A stretch of 64,000 bases of DNA from Monilinia fructicola. Lineage: Eukaryota > Ascomycota > Leotiomycetes > Helotiales > Sclerotiniaceae. Shown here one piece after another: positions 49,648 to 60,796 of the stretch. Made by a program: the position numbers and the translations under genes. The notes below the pieces were generated by a model. The model saw nothing but the letters and a program-made list of their open reading frames with translations. It did no database searches and was not told the DNA's origin. The stretch's first letter is position 1; every line of letters starts with the position of its first letter. The stretch covers positions 2,069,001-2,133,000 of the forward strand of contig VICG01000009.1 in assembly GCA_008692225.1 (NCBI GenBank). The letters run 5' to 3'.

Positions 49648-50403
49648 TCACAGTACTTTTCCTCGCTCTCCCATGCACACCATCACCAAGCCGCACCACA
49701 CCACACCATCTACAACACATGGGGCTTCGCCTCCTCGCTCCTCCCCGGTCGCGCAATGATGGCCCCGAAAAAACGAGAGAATGCTCGTCGATCGCAAAAC
49801 CATCGTGTACATCAACGTCATACCCACGACGACAATCTCCTCCCTAAACGCCTCATTCGCCATAAGCGTCGGCCCTAGAAACTCGACGCGCCCCACGTTC
49901 CGCAGCGACATGGTGTTGGCCGAGAACTTTGCCACGGGCATTTGCTGCTCGTCGAGACAGATGAAGTCCCAGGTCTTCCAGCCGCTGCTGCTCGTCCATG
50001 TCATCTGGACGGGCGGGCGGTCCGTGTGCGGATCGGAGGAGCTCGAGGAGAAGGTGTGCGAGAGGTGGGTGTATTCTGTTTTGAAACGTTTGAGGGCTTT
50101 GATTTTGATGGGGCGGCCGCGGACGGAACAGTCGGCGTCGATGGAGATGGGGTGGAGGGTGCCGGTGCCGAGGGTGGAATCGTCGAGGGCGGATTTGAAG
50201 ACGAGGTTGGGTTTGAAGGATTTGTAGGAGACGATGTAGAGGGGTTTGGAAGGGGAATCGCTCCCGGTCGTAGTGATGAGGGATTTGAATTTTTTCCACG
50301 AAAAATCCACGGTGAGTGTTTGGTGGGGGTTCTCGGATGGTTGGCTGTTGTTTCCTTGTAAGGGTGCCTCATGGTACGTGGGAGTGGTGCTAATTGTAGT
50401 CAT
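49648..50403 (-). CDS. Tubby C-terminal-like / LURP-one-like hypothetical protein
   Basis: One exon of 251 codons begins MTTISTTPTYHEAPLQGNNS. The core alternates beta-strand-like segments (KPLYIVSYKSFKPNLVFKS, VQMTWTSSSGWKTWDFICLD, MPVAKFSANTMSLRNVGRVEF) and ends in a hydrophobic helix-like EEIVVVGMTLMYTMVL. This is the pattern of fungal proteins with a Tubby C-terminal-like fold, whose function is mostly unknown and may involve membrane-lipid binding. The last 50 residues are Cys/Gly-rich and may not belong to the fold. The family call is from pattern only. Several overlapping frames on both strands are shadows of this gene. Confidence 0.6.
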   Translation of the reverse strand: MTTISTTPTYHEAPLQGNNSQPSENPHQTLTVDFSWKKFKSLITTTGSDSPSKPLYIVSYKSFKPNLVFKSALDDSTLGTGTLHPISIDADCSVRGRPIKIKALKRFKTEYTHLSHTFSSSSSDPHTDRPPVQMTWTSSSGWKTWDFICLDEQQMPVAKFSANTMSLRNVGRVEFLGPTLMANEAFREEIVVVGMTLMYTMVLRSTSILSFFRGHHCATGEERGGEAPCVVDGVVWCGLVMVCMGERGKVL

Positions 50404-51013
50404 CGTTGCTGTAGAATTCTTATCGCGAGAATTTTTAGTGATCCTTTGAGGGTATTGATATTTTTCAATAGTTTACCTTTTATCTTTCAAGTAATCATTG
50501 AAGGTTTTCCATTCTTTATATATAACCAAATGTGTCACGTCATGCGTGACGTCGATCCACCAAAACAAAAGCTGACAACGCTGTATTCAGCCCCACCCCT
50601 CCAAGCAAACCACGGTGCAGAGTACCTCCACAGACTAGACCAAGAAAAGATCAATGTCGCGCTTTGTGTCCCAAACTCCCGATCCTGATATCTGTATCTT
50701 AATCATGATGAATCCAAGTAAGCTTACTTAGACCTCCCCCATGATTCAATCAATCGATGGTAAAAAGGATCCACATCTTGGATTATGTCATACCACTTCC
50801 CAATCAGGCGCGACGTGCCGCTCCAATCTTGGCGACATCAGGCTCCACCGCGCCCCACGCTCAGCCCCCTCGCTTACCATCTGACATACGCCATGCCCGC
50901 CAAATTCAGCTTCGCGTCCAATCCCTTCATATATCGAACAGCGCATAGCGCATAGCGCAACATTCGAACATCACCATACTTCCCATTGCAGACGTATGTA
51001 GCGCTGGGGGACA
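50404..51013. other. divergent intergenic region
   Basis: About 610 bp between the head-to-head Tubby-like gene and the Zn2Cys6 gene. It carries both promoters. No supported gene. Confidence 0.6.
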
Positions 51014-52507
51014 ATGCCCGGCGTACCATCAGGGCGCGGATGCGACGCCTGTCGCAAACAGAAAAAGAAGGTGCGATGGCCCGAGGCATGAACCAACCAT
51101 GCCGACACCTAACGGTAAACAGTGTGATCAGACGCAGCCATCATGCGCAAGATGTAGACGCTTGAAAATCCCGTGCGTAGGCAGTGGCGTGCAGCGGTAC
51201 AAATTTATCCAAGATCACAGCTCTCGCTCGGCCGTAACGGGACCCACCGCGACGAATCGCAAGGCTTGTGAAAGCCAGGGTAGCGCGGGTGAGGAGGGGA
51301 CCTTGGCAAGGATGCCGACGAGCCAGACTGCTGCAGTGGCGGGCGCGTTTATCTCCGTGCTTGAGGTCAAGGATGCGCGCTACGATCTGGGGGTGTATGG
51401 GGAGTTTCTCAAGGGGATCCCGAGGCGTCTGGGGACGAGCGCGGCGCTTGATGCAGCGGTTCGTGCCGTTGCGACTTCGTATTCGTCGATTTACTCGCGG
51501 GGGACATCGGTGGAAGCTTTTGAGAGTTATGGGCGGGGCTTGAGGGCTTTGAGGGTTTCTTTGAATGATCCGAGAGAGGCTAGCTCGGCAAATACTATAT
51601 GTGCGTTTTATTTGATGATGATTTGCCAGGTGAGTGGGTGGAGTTCCACGCAATTGAGATCATAAGGCTGATATATCATCAGACATGGATGGCCCAAAGG
51701 GGTGAAAATCCCGATCACGGAGAAGTGTTAATATACTTGTTAAATGCAGCAGCAGCTCAAGAATGGACAGGCAGCTTTGAAACAGAGCTACTCGTCACTT
51801 TGTGTGTCCCGCTTGTAAGAAAGTAAACTGGAAGCCCCCGCTAGGATATCCTCGCTGATGAACCACCTCAGATCATGGAAAGCCTCAGAAACCCTAAGAT
51901 CCAATGGACAGCGCGCCTGGAAAAATTAACCGAAGCACGCGACAACGCCATGGGGATCCAAAGCCTCAAGTTCAGCGTCATGGCCCAGATCCCAGAATAT
52001 CTCAGACACCCCGAACGCCACCTCCCGGCAATCCAATCCACGTATCAACAAATGAAGATCGATCTCTCAAACATGCGATACACGCTGGATCACCTGGGTC
52101 GAGCTGCTCATACCAAGACACTCCATTCTCGCTTTCAGGCAATATATAGCATGGTGCTTGCCTTTGCCAATGTGCTCAATAGTCTCCTGCGAGCGACGTC
52201 GTACGATCATACAGTTTTGCTTCCGGAATCTGTGGTGTTTGTTGAGGACACTACTGCCCTTGCAACAGACGCGCTTCAATACCGACCGTTAGGATCGAGT
52301 TCTATGCCATTGGTTCTTACGACAGCTTGGGTAGCTACGAAAGACAAGTTTCGGAGAGGGAGGATCGAGAATCTTTTGGAGGAGTACCAATCTGATTTTG
52401 CTATTATGAATTGGTTGGATGTTGCATTTTGGCTTGAAGCGAGATTGAGTAATTTACAACTTCTATTTGCGGGTCTTGGTGGCAGTCCTCTAAGGTCATT
52501 CAATTAG
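51014..52507 (+). CDS. Zn2Cys6 transcription factor
   Basis: Four exons, 51014-51070, 51123-51629, 51683-51814 and 51872-52507, give 443 aa. The zinc cluster is split by intron 1 and reads C10-x2-C13-x6-C20-x6-C27-x2-C30-x6-C37, the canonical fungal binuclear cluster with a basic stretch RKQKKK. The rest is a helical middle-homology-like region (AALDAAVRAVATSYSSI, TICAFYLMMICQ) as in many fungal regulators of secondary metabolism. The donor after KKK (GTGCGA) is weak, but the join restores the cluster exactly. It lies 4.3 kb beyond the ABC transporter gene and could be a cluster regulator; the distance and the intervening genes make this uncertain. Confidence 0.85.
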
Positions 52508-52729
52508 AAGTCAGGAGATCAAAGTAGGAGTGCTTCGTCGTGGATAATCGCGAGACCATCGGCGTCAGGAGAGGATACGCAGTTTGGGTTCAGACAGAAG
52601 GCTTTAATATGTACTAATCTGGCACGTGTCTTGAATGCAAGCAAGAAAAGGTACGAGCAACGTAATCATTTCATTCTTGGGAAAGACCACCGAACAGTGA
52701 CCGAAGACCAACGAGATATCTGAGAGCTA

Positions 52730-54660
52730 TCATCCGATTGCAATCCCGAAGCCATCTCCTAAGACATGTTTGAATATGACATCCAGGACCATTTTCGTGG
52801 TGGTCGCCGTAGCACTCGTGTCAACCAAGTCGCCAAACAAAACAACAATCTCTATTTCCTGCCCCTCCTTCTGCACCACTTTCCTAAACCGACTCTCGAA
52901 ACAATATTTAATCTCCTCGATATTCCTATAATCACCTCGGAACTCTGGAAAGTGTTCCCGGAAGGATGCTTGAAATACTGGGGTCCACATATTTTTGACA
53001 AACTCGTCAAGCTTGGTAAATAACAATACATGCTTTGATCCTGCCCAGTGTCGAGCTTTGCGCATCGATCCGTATACCATCAAGTCTTCGATGAGTTGGA
53101 AGGCACGATCATCCTCGGATAGAGGGTGGTGGAAGTCTGACATTGAGACGGTGAAGATGACTACCGAAGGGCCATTTCCGCTTTGACAATGCGTCCATTT
53201 TTTACGTTCGCTTCGTCTTCCTCCAACGTCCTGAACTTCGATCCGCTTACCGTGGCACATGATGGTTGTAGTATCCATGCCCGTGGTTTTAGTGAAGGAC
53301 CGTAGAATATCTTCTGTATTTGGCATGTAGGTAGAGCTGAGAATTCTGTCCATAGAGTGGAAATAACTATACACAATAAGCCTTTGAGATTCCACGAGAG
53401 GCAATAGAAAGACAGACTATCGTGTAGATTCCTTCAATGAAAGATTACTTGACCACGAATCAAAGGCCGTTCGAAAGCCCCTATCACACCATGAAGATCT
53501 GATCACCTGACTATTGATTTTAGAAAGGTTTGTATGCGACGCACTTTCAAGGTCATACAACCCATACTTTTCGGCCCAGAAAGAAGGCACTTTGTGCCGG
53601 TTCATCTCTTCCAGAACATTTGCAATGCAGTCTACTATGTTTGATCGGATGGTTTCTTTGTAAGCCAACTGTTCATCAACGCTTACGCCATGTGAAAAAA
53701 TATGAATGGAGTTTTTGAGTGTTGTCTTTCCACTGTTGCTACACCCAAATAGTATTGCACGGGAAGTGTGTGGCGTGTCGGTATGATCCTGACTTGATTG
53801 TACGAAAGAATTTGTATTCTTATCCGATAACCTGTCTTTTTCCCAAGGCCTCCATACGGTTCGTGAATTTGCATTCTGCAGTGCTTTTGATGACTTTGAG
53901 GTATCATCTATAGATTGTGACACTGGGATTGGTGTTTCCACAGTTATAGTCATCAAAAATGACTTCTCGACAATGATATGTCCCGTCGTAGATAGTTCGT
54001 TATCAGACTCATTGCTCAAATTGCTCGTCGAATCCAAGCTCGCCCTCGTGGTAGCGATTGTCATCAATGAATCACGATTATTCTCGAGACTCCGAAAGGT
54101 TGTCCTGCTTTCGCGACGCCGTAGAAGCTGATTGCGATCGTATGAGCTCGGACTATGGTTTGCCCGTGTCAATAAAATTTGACAAGCTAGAGAATCAAAT
54201 ATGGAGCCAGGGCCAGGTACATACCAATTTAAAGCAGTGAGTAGTAGATTGAGGGCATTGACCTGCATGTCCAACGATTTTTGAAGAGTATCAATTCCAT
54301 CACTATTCCAAAGATATTTCGCTTTCCCTTTGAACGTTAACTCATCACGGCTATTTCCGATTCAAGTCGGTAACAAAGTTGATTTAAAAGGCAAATGATG
54401 GGCTGGAAGCTATCCAGAGAGATTTTCAGACCGCTGACGAGTTCTTCGTCAGCGGACGCCTGCAAATCAGTATTAATCCAATTCGATACCTTAATCAAGG
54501 CGAGTTTGATAGTTGACAGCTGTCCAATAAAGGATCTGACCCTAGCAGTAGCACGTCGGTAGTTCGTCTGAAGTGCAATGAGTTCCTTGATGAGTTTTCC
54601 GAGGAAGCCCAGAATAGTGGTAACCGACTTTGAGAGAGCGAGAGCTGATACTGGATCCAT
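52730..54660 (-). CDS. G-alpha-like protein fused to a STAND-type N-terminal region, catalytic residues lost
   Basis: Exons 54660-54225, 54146-53418 and 53366-52730 give 600 aa after one single-base correction at 54354-54356. Residues about 1-180 (MDPVSALALSKSVTTILGFL..., GKAKYLWNSDGI, NALNLLLTALN) match the helical region that precedes NACHT/ankyrin parts in fungal STAND-like proteins. A Ser/Thr-rich linker follows, then a G-alpha domain: P-loop GCSNSGKTT (about 279), ILRSFTKTTG, DVGGRRSERKKW (about 438), TKLD (about 506), TSATAT (about 576). The switch I Arg is Phe and the switch II Gln is Arg, the two residues used for GTP hydrolysis. NKxD is TKxD and TCAT is TSAT. The N-terminal Gly for myristoylation is absent. 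A signalling or scaffold protein without normal GTPase cycling is inferred. Confidence 0.75.
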
Positions 54661-56183
54661 TGTATCATGAATAGGTTTTCAGAAGTAGAGAGCAGGAAGG
54701 GAAATTGGGAAGTAATGAGCCCACTAGACAGCTAAGCCTCATGCATATGCAGATAGCGAAGCACCGACATTACTGTGCTACCTCGTTGTATCACAAAACC
54801 GCAATCGATCATTGATTGTGATAAACATAGTTCCTCGTTGTTTATGTAATTGGCTCAAAAGGTATGATACAGAGAGAAGAGGGCGACAAAGAGGACCTAT
54901 TTCTCATCAGACTGAGAAGTAGAGAAACCCAAAAGGAGGAGTGCAAGTTTCACCCATCGTGATCCGTCAAGTCAGAGCCTGATCACAGCAAGTTACCCCT
55001 CATTCATGCACCGCGTAAAAAGTGTGCACAACCTTGTCCATGGATTTTCAAGTATTGAAAACACCGCAGGCAATTCGAACACGTCCATGTCATATAAGCC
55101 ATCGAAAGAAGACCTATCGCAATAAACGCAAGCCACATTGTTCTCCGCAGACGTACAGCATCCTTATTTGAGCACATATGCATCAGCTCGAAAGACTCCT
55201 TTCTTCCTCATGTTAGTATTTGGCTTCCACATTCTCAATTGGCGCAGTGTTCTTGCCTGACATGTAGCCATCGAATGTTATTTTCCGAAAGTACTCTAGC
55301 GGCGGGGCAGGAAACATGGTTTCGTCTCCAGAGTCTAGACTCGACCCCTCGACCTCTAGAGTGAATCATGATCAATTCGTTAGAGGCTCTCCAAGACAAA
55401 CATAGAGATGGCAGCATAATCCTCAAGCAAAGTTAATTGGAAGGCGAGTTGCAGAAAATGAATGACAAGATGGATTGAAGCAAGCGATCCCAAAATCACC
55501 CCCAGATACAATCAACATAAGAAAGAAGCTCTCATAACTATAGATAAAAAGCCGTTGTGATAGATAGCTTTCATTTCTCTTACACAAAAAGAATGAGTGA
55601 AAGATTGAAGTAGAATTTTGACGGCAAGGAAACTACCTAGCAGACTGCCAAAACACACTAGCGCTCCGCACCTAGCCTGGGTAACCTTTTGACGGTGAAA
55701 CGTCGTTTCTCAACCAAAGTCCATACTGAACCAATACTATAGATGGTAGAGAGTTGATTGTTCGAAGTGATACCGGGAACTGACATTGTACTTTCGATAA
55801 TTGGATCTTCAATTATTCTCAGCAAGCTATGTTTATGTACATATAGTATCTTATCAACGCCATCGATAACAACCCGTGGTATCCCCATTTCCACTAAACA
55901 CCAATGAAAAGAGAAAAGGAAGTAGAAAAAGAGATGTACCAAATCGCTTGCTCTATTGTGTTACTCTTTGGCAGGGAATCATGACTTCTGAGAGATGTTT
56001 ACTTTCCTGCTTACCAAGATAGCACGTATATACAACATAAAATGAGATAAAGCCTTATTATCTTGATATAATGAACTCGAAAATCCATTGCGATACCGAT
56101 CTCTTTCCCTATCGAACGAATTGATGTCCATATAAAAAGAATCTAGATTAATTATGATCATGAGGATTTGAAGGTCGAGATAT
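54661..56183. other. 1.5 kb intergenic, no gene seen
   Basis: Short frames only, none family-like. It holds the promoter of the G-alpha-like gene and the 3' flank of SPT8. Confidence 0.55.
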
Positions 56184-58310
56184 TCAAGAGGGTATATGGA
56201 TTTCATATCCAATCATAACTTCAGTAGTGCTACCTTCCCAGCCTCTATTTCCTGCAGCTGATATCATGTATTTACAAGTTGGATCGATATGGAGTGCGGA
56301 TATGACGCCAGCTCTTGGAGGTCCAGGAACTATAAGGAAAGGAACCGATGAATGTGATTTACTTTGTGGTTGCTTAAGATCATACAGCCGCAAGATGTCG
56401 TGAGATGCACTGTTTAACATTAGCATAACAAATCAAGCATGGAAAATTGAATGAGAATACCATATTAAATGTCTCCCATTAGGCATGGCTCTCATGGCAC
56501 TGACTGCACCACTTCCATTTGGAAATTTGAATGTTCTTTCGGGCTGCTTGAGACCTTTGTGCAAACTGAATTCCTCAACTGTACCATTCCTTCGACCAGC
56601 GTAAATGAAGTTCCCGTCAGGTGACCAGCATGCAGCCATACACCATGGAGGAACTCCTGTTCTGGTCAAAATTCGAGCAACAGGGTTCGGTTGACGTCTA
56701 TCCAGACACGAATGGTTCCATCAATCGAGGCAGCAAGAAAAGTTGAGTCAGATGTCGCCTCTGCATCTTGAGTTTCAGGTTCCGCCTTTACCTCGATATC
56801 ATCGAAATGAGGCAATCCATTGGATAAGAGGTCTGACTTCGTTTGTGACTTTTCAAATTGGGCCTCAAAAGATGGAGCATGTTCTTCCTCAATCAGTGGT
56901 GGTGCATCCATCATAGCCATATCCCCTTGAGAATCTGGACGTGCATCTGTGTTTATATCTAGAGCTTTCGAAAACTCGTCTTCATCATCACCGAAATTTC
57001 CTCCTGAAGGAGCTCCTAGCCCATCAGTATCTCCGAACAATGAATCTCCACCCCCAAATAGAGAATCTGCTGGTGACCCCGGAGCATCTTCGTTGCCTTC
57101 CGTTTCTCCATTCAACCCACCAAACCCATTTATTTCACCAGAAGTCCCATTCAACAATCTCCTTTCACCATCATTACTAGAGAAAGTTCCATTTTGAGGC
57201 ATTGGCTCCCCAGATTCTTCCGGAACTGGCAATGTGGAAGCAGGCCGTACTTCAATCGCTGAAATCTGACCTCCGCTGCCATCAAATGCACGTTTGACTA
57301 ATCCAGTATTCAAATCCCAATCAATCACCTTTTTGTCCCAACTTCCAGATAAGACTGATTTCTCGTCTCGAGCGAGGGTAAGCACCGAGACCGCAGATGT
57401 ATGTTTTTGGAGGGTAGCAATTCTCTTCCCTTCATCATGTCGTACGGACTGTAAATTTATGCTTCCTGATTCAAGTCCCGACAACATCCAAAGGGCCTGG
57501 GATTCTACTGCTAACGAATAGACGGGAGATAACTGATGATCCTCCCCTCCAGGGCCTCTGCTCACTTCCTCATTATCCCAGTAGCTCATAAGGACCCCAC
57601 CTTTAACTACACTATCAACAAAAGGGTGACGTTGAGCCACGGTCAGTAATGTTTTACCGTTCACTGTATCCACCCCGTTATATTTTCTTATAAAACAATC
57701 CGAGCCTCCAGTGAACCAGTATCTCATGTCAGGTGTTGCCGTAATCGCATTGATCGATGTACTCTGCGGGGCAGCTATTGTAGGTACGATATCATACGTG
57801 GAAGCAGTCAGTGCTTCGGGCCTGACTTCGTATCTAAATCTCGGTGATTGCAATGGCGCTGAAAGATGCCGCGGCGAGGCTGAAGTCCTTGTCAAGGTCG
57901 GATGTGGATGTGAAGTAGGACCCGCACCATTCATTTGCGGCAGTATTGTGTTGTCAGTTGAGCTTTCACTTGTGTTATTTCCGCTTGATCTTCGATTCTG
58001 TGAAGGGGAATCATCTTCACCCTCCCCGTCGTCTTGGTCATCGTCATCCTCGTTGTCGTCATCATCAGCATCTTCGTCTCCATCCCCATCCCCATCCCCA
58101 TCTCCGTCCCCATCTCCATCCCCATCGCCATCCCCGTCGCCATCTCCTTCAAGGTCGAGGTCATCAGCATCTTCCATCATATCATCTTGTTCATTATCGG
58201 AGCTCGCGTTGGAACCTGGTGAAGCGCAGGTCAGTACAAATTAACAATATATGAGTAGTATCGTAAAGGCGTCAATTACCTCGATCGTCATCTAACGAAA
58301 AATCTACCAT
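56184..58310 (-). CDS. SPT8: SAGA complex subunit Spt8 (WD40)
   Basis: Exons 58310-58280, 58215-56461 and 56409-56184 give 670 aa, with one single-base correction at 56702-56703 (GG where GGG restores VWDRRQPNPVARI). An acidic N-terminus with a long Gly-Asp repeat is followed by VRPEALTASTYDIVPTIAAP and WD40 repeats: TATPDMRYWFTGGSDCFIRK, TLARDEKSVLSGSWDKKVIDW, STFLAASIDGTIRVW, CWSPDGNFIYAGRRNGTVEEF, MRAMPNGRHLICASHDILRLY. This order, and TVNGKTLLTVAQRHPFVDSV, are typical of Spt8. Spt8 is a SAGA subunit that contacts TBP and limits or promotes its recruitment. A Pro/Ser-rich insert (about 340-470) interrupts the propeller, as in fungal homologues. Confidence 0.92.
58073..58150 (-). repeat. 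hexanucleotide minisatellite coding (Gly-Asp)n in SPT8
   Basis: Copies of a CCCCAT/CCCCGT-like hexamer, read on the minus strand as alternating Gly-Asp codons. Codon variation (GGG/GGA, GAT/GAC) shows it is an old, diverged repeat. Length is likely polymorphic. Confidence 0.85.
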
Positions 58311-58690
58311 TTTGATTGCCTACAGGCACCTCCTCCACAACTCAATTCTCCGGGTTCGACCAGCAATTTATTCGCGTTGGCGCAAGCTATCTGGCTCAAG
58401 GTAAGTTCTGAGGGAAGGCGGGGCACGGCGCGGCGCACAAGGGTATTGAGACTTTTTATAGAACTAGATAGTTCTACTGGGTGATAGGAATGATGTAGAA
58501 TTATAACTTGAACACAAGTACAATAGTTTGACAACTTCTAAGATATTAGGAATACTTGAATTTCGCTTTATATAAAAATTGATGAAGCTGGAGGTTCTTT
58601 GTACAATTGAAAATTCGATCTACCAAGTACTGGGTAGGTAGGTAATTATTATAATGTGGAGTGGAATGATACAATCTAATTATTACCTAG
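58311..58690. other. intergenic, SPT8 promoter
   Basis: About 380 bp upstream of SPT8 with no gene. Confidence 0.6.
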
Positions 58691-58718
58691 GTAGTCTTTG
58701 AACGACCTGCGGGTGTAC
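58691..58718 (+). repeat. 28 bp flanking direct repeat, left copy
   Basis: Differs from the right copy at 59434-59461 at three of 28 positions. The copies begin GTAGTCTTT and end CGGGTGTAC. They sit just outside, or abut, the TIR element. Confidence 0.8.
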
Positions 58719-58723
58719 AAGTG

Positions 58724-59434
58724 CTTGGTGTTGTTTTGGGGTCTATGTTGAGATGAAAATTTATAAAACAATACATCTTTTAAAATACTACTCGAGTATT
58801 TTATATATTATAAAACTTCGATCTTTAAGAATTTAAATTCACTAAGTGTTTATTTTTTTAATTTAATAATATTATAAAGTATTATTTATAATTTTTAATA
58901 CTAGGTGATGTTTTAGGTCTATATTAGAGTAAAAATTTTATAAAATAGTATATCTTTTAAATTCTTTTATCTATATATAATAAAACTTCGATTTTTAAGA
59001 ATTTAAATGTACTAATTATTTATTTTTAATTTAATAATATTATAAAGTTATCACGCAAAAGTGATTATGTGATCCTGTTATATCATTGGTGGGGAATAGG
59101 CTAAAGGTTTATATTAATCCTTTAACACCGATCTTAAATATATAAAGCATTCTATACTCCTAGATCAAAGATTATATATTGCTCTTTTAATTATATATAT
59201 TTCTTCTATTACTTTATAGTAAAAGCAAAATTAACAACCTACTCAATATACTATATACTATATTTTATACTTGCTCCTATTGGTGATCCTTATATACTCT
59301 CGTATAAACTCGTCCTCTGTAACAAAAGTATTTCTTAGAATTTTTAATAGATTCGTTGATTTATTATAATCTTTTAAAATAAATTCTATTTTTAATTAAT
59401 TTTCATCCCAACATAGACCCAAAACGATACCAAG
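58724..59434. mobile_element. 711 bp AT-rich element with terminal inverted repeats (MITE-like)
   Basis: The left end, from CTTGGTGTTGTTTTGGGG at 58724, is inverted at the right end up to 59434 (reverse complement CTTGGTATCGTTTTGGG). The similarity runs for about 37 bp, through TCTATGTTG and ATGAAAAT, with a few mismatches. The interior is AT-rich and has no coding capacity. It holds two direct copies of a roughly 150 bp segment that begins with the terminal sequence, 58728-58883 and 58907-59052. This fits a non-autonomous DNA transposon. No clear short target duplication is seen; instead the 28 bp flanking repeat is on both sides. Confidence 0.75.
58728..59052 (+). repeat. two direct copies of a ~150 bp subterminal segment
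   Basis: Copy 1 is 58728-58883 and copy 2 is 58907-59052. Both contain GTCTAT..T, TATCTTTTAAA-type words, AAAACTTCGAT, TTTAAGAATTTAAAT and TTTAATTTAATAATATTA in the same order. Differences are mostly G-to-A or C-to-T and small indels. Confidence 0.8.
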
Positions 59435-59461
59435 TAGTCTTTAAACTACCTACGGGTGTAC
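59434..59461 (+). repeat. 28 bp flanking direct repeat, right copy
   Basis: Right-hand partner of 58691-58718, in the same orientation. Differences to the left copy are A for G twice and T for G once. Confidence 0.8.
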
Positions 59462-60616
59462 CTAGTAGGTACTAGGTACTTGAGTGAAAGCGTGCAAGCG
59501 TAAAGCGTGGAAGCAGGGAGGGTTCTGGTGAGGAATGCTTTGATACTAGCGGCCGCATCAGCACACATTATGTAAGATACTGGGTAGTTCACCGGTGGTT
59601 CTAACCTCTGGATGAGTAAGATGGTATTGTCACGTGTATGGATTTTGATAACTTCCCTTCCTTCGCTACCATGGATCAGGAACAGAAAGACGACTGACTA
59701 TGCTGGAAGATCAAGATTTCGAATGCAATGTAATCTGTGTATAGCACTTTTCAAGAAGCATCATAGCGATTCCCATTTCCATGTCAAGGCATGCAAGATG
59801 TCATTGGCCCTTTAAGAAGTGTTGGGATAACTTTGGAATTATTAACTCAAATCCTCTCGTGTACATGCGGTAACCACTGGCTTTCGATGTACATTTTATA
59901 TGACAGCTGGGAGTCTCAAGGATCTGCAATGGCAGTCCTCGTTCTCGCAGTTGAAGCTCTCAAGTCTGGAATGACTATTCTGATCCTCACAGCTGGGTTT
60001 TTTCAATTCTTAAATGGTTATGCTCATTCTCACAACTGGAGTTTGACCAGGAGAAACTGTAGGAAGAGTTGAAACCTTTTAACTCTAGCTCAAATTCAAG
60101 GGCATGCACCAAAGGCTTCAAAGGGAGTTCTTGGTAATCATACCATAACCTGTATGTATATGTGTCAGCCGAAGTTATTTGTATGACCTGACCATTCCCA
60201 ACATTCTCAACACCTGTCGCTGATGGTGGATCTTTTCTTGGGTGGGTTTGATCATGTTTTCTTCCTTCTGCATACGTTCTGTACTTTCTGTTTTGTTGTA
60301 CTTGTTATGGTAGAACATGGTTATTTGGCAGTTTGCAGAGAGGATATCTATACAGCAAGAATACCCAATACCTCCCTACTAATACATCCATGTGTCTGCA
60401 AGGGAAAGGGTAACTTCCCAGGTCCCAGGCTGGCTGCATAACATGACTGGGAATTGATTTGGACAATGGTTAGACTGATTGGCAAAACATCTGGTATGCA
60501 AGCAAACGAGCGGGTTGAACTTTGTTTGCTAACAAGCAATAGCAGAATGTGATCCAATGATGAAAGTAAAGCATTTATATGTATGTCAAGGGACTGAGTA
60601 GGTATGTATGTAGGCT

Positions 60617-60663
60617 GGTATGGTATGGTATGGTATGGTATGGTATGGTATGGTATGGTATGG
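60617..60663 (+). repeat. (GGTAT)9 pentanucleotide microsatellite
   Basis: Nine perfect GGTAT units plus GG. Non-coding. Confidence 0.97.
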
Positions 60664-60733
60664 CAGCTAGATAGCTCGAGGTAGGTGACCCATGGATCCA
60701 TGGATATGCAAGATGCCGAACCAATCTATAAGT

Positions 60734-60796
60734 AAGTGGAAGTGATAATGGAAGTGGAAATGGAAATGGAAATTGAAATTGAAGTGGAAGTGGAAG
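60734..60796 (+). repeat. GGAAGT/GGAAAT hexamer repeat
   Basis: About ten units of a purine hexamer varying between GGAAGT, GGAAAT and GAAATT. Non-coding. Confidence 0.8.

Noticed and set aside
49781..50372. Several overlapping frames on both strands
   Set aside because: They are shadows of the single-exon Tubby-like gene, driven by its biased composition.
57711..58254. Plus-strand Pro/Ser- and His-rich frames
   Set aside because: Antisense to the acidic repeat of SPT8.
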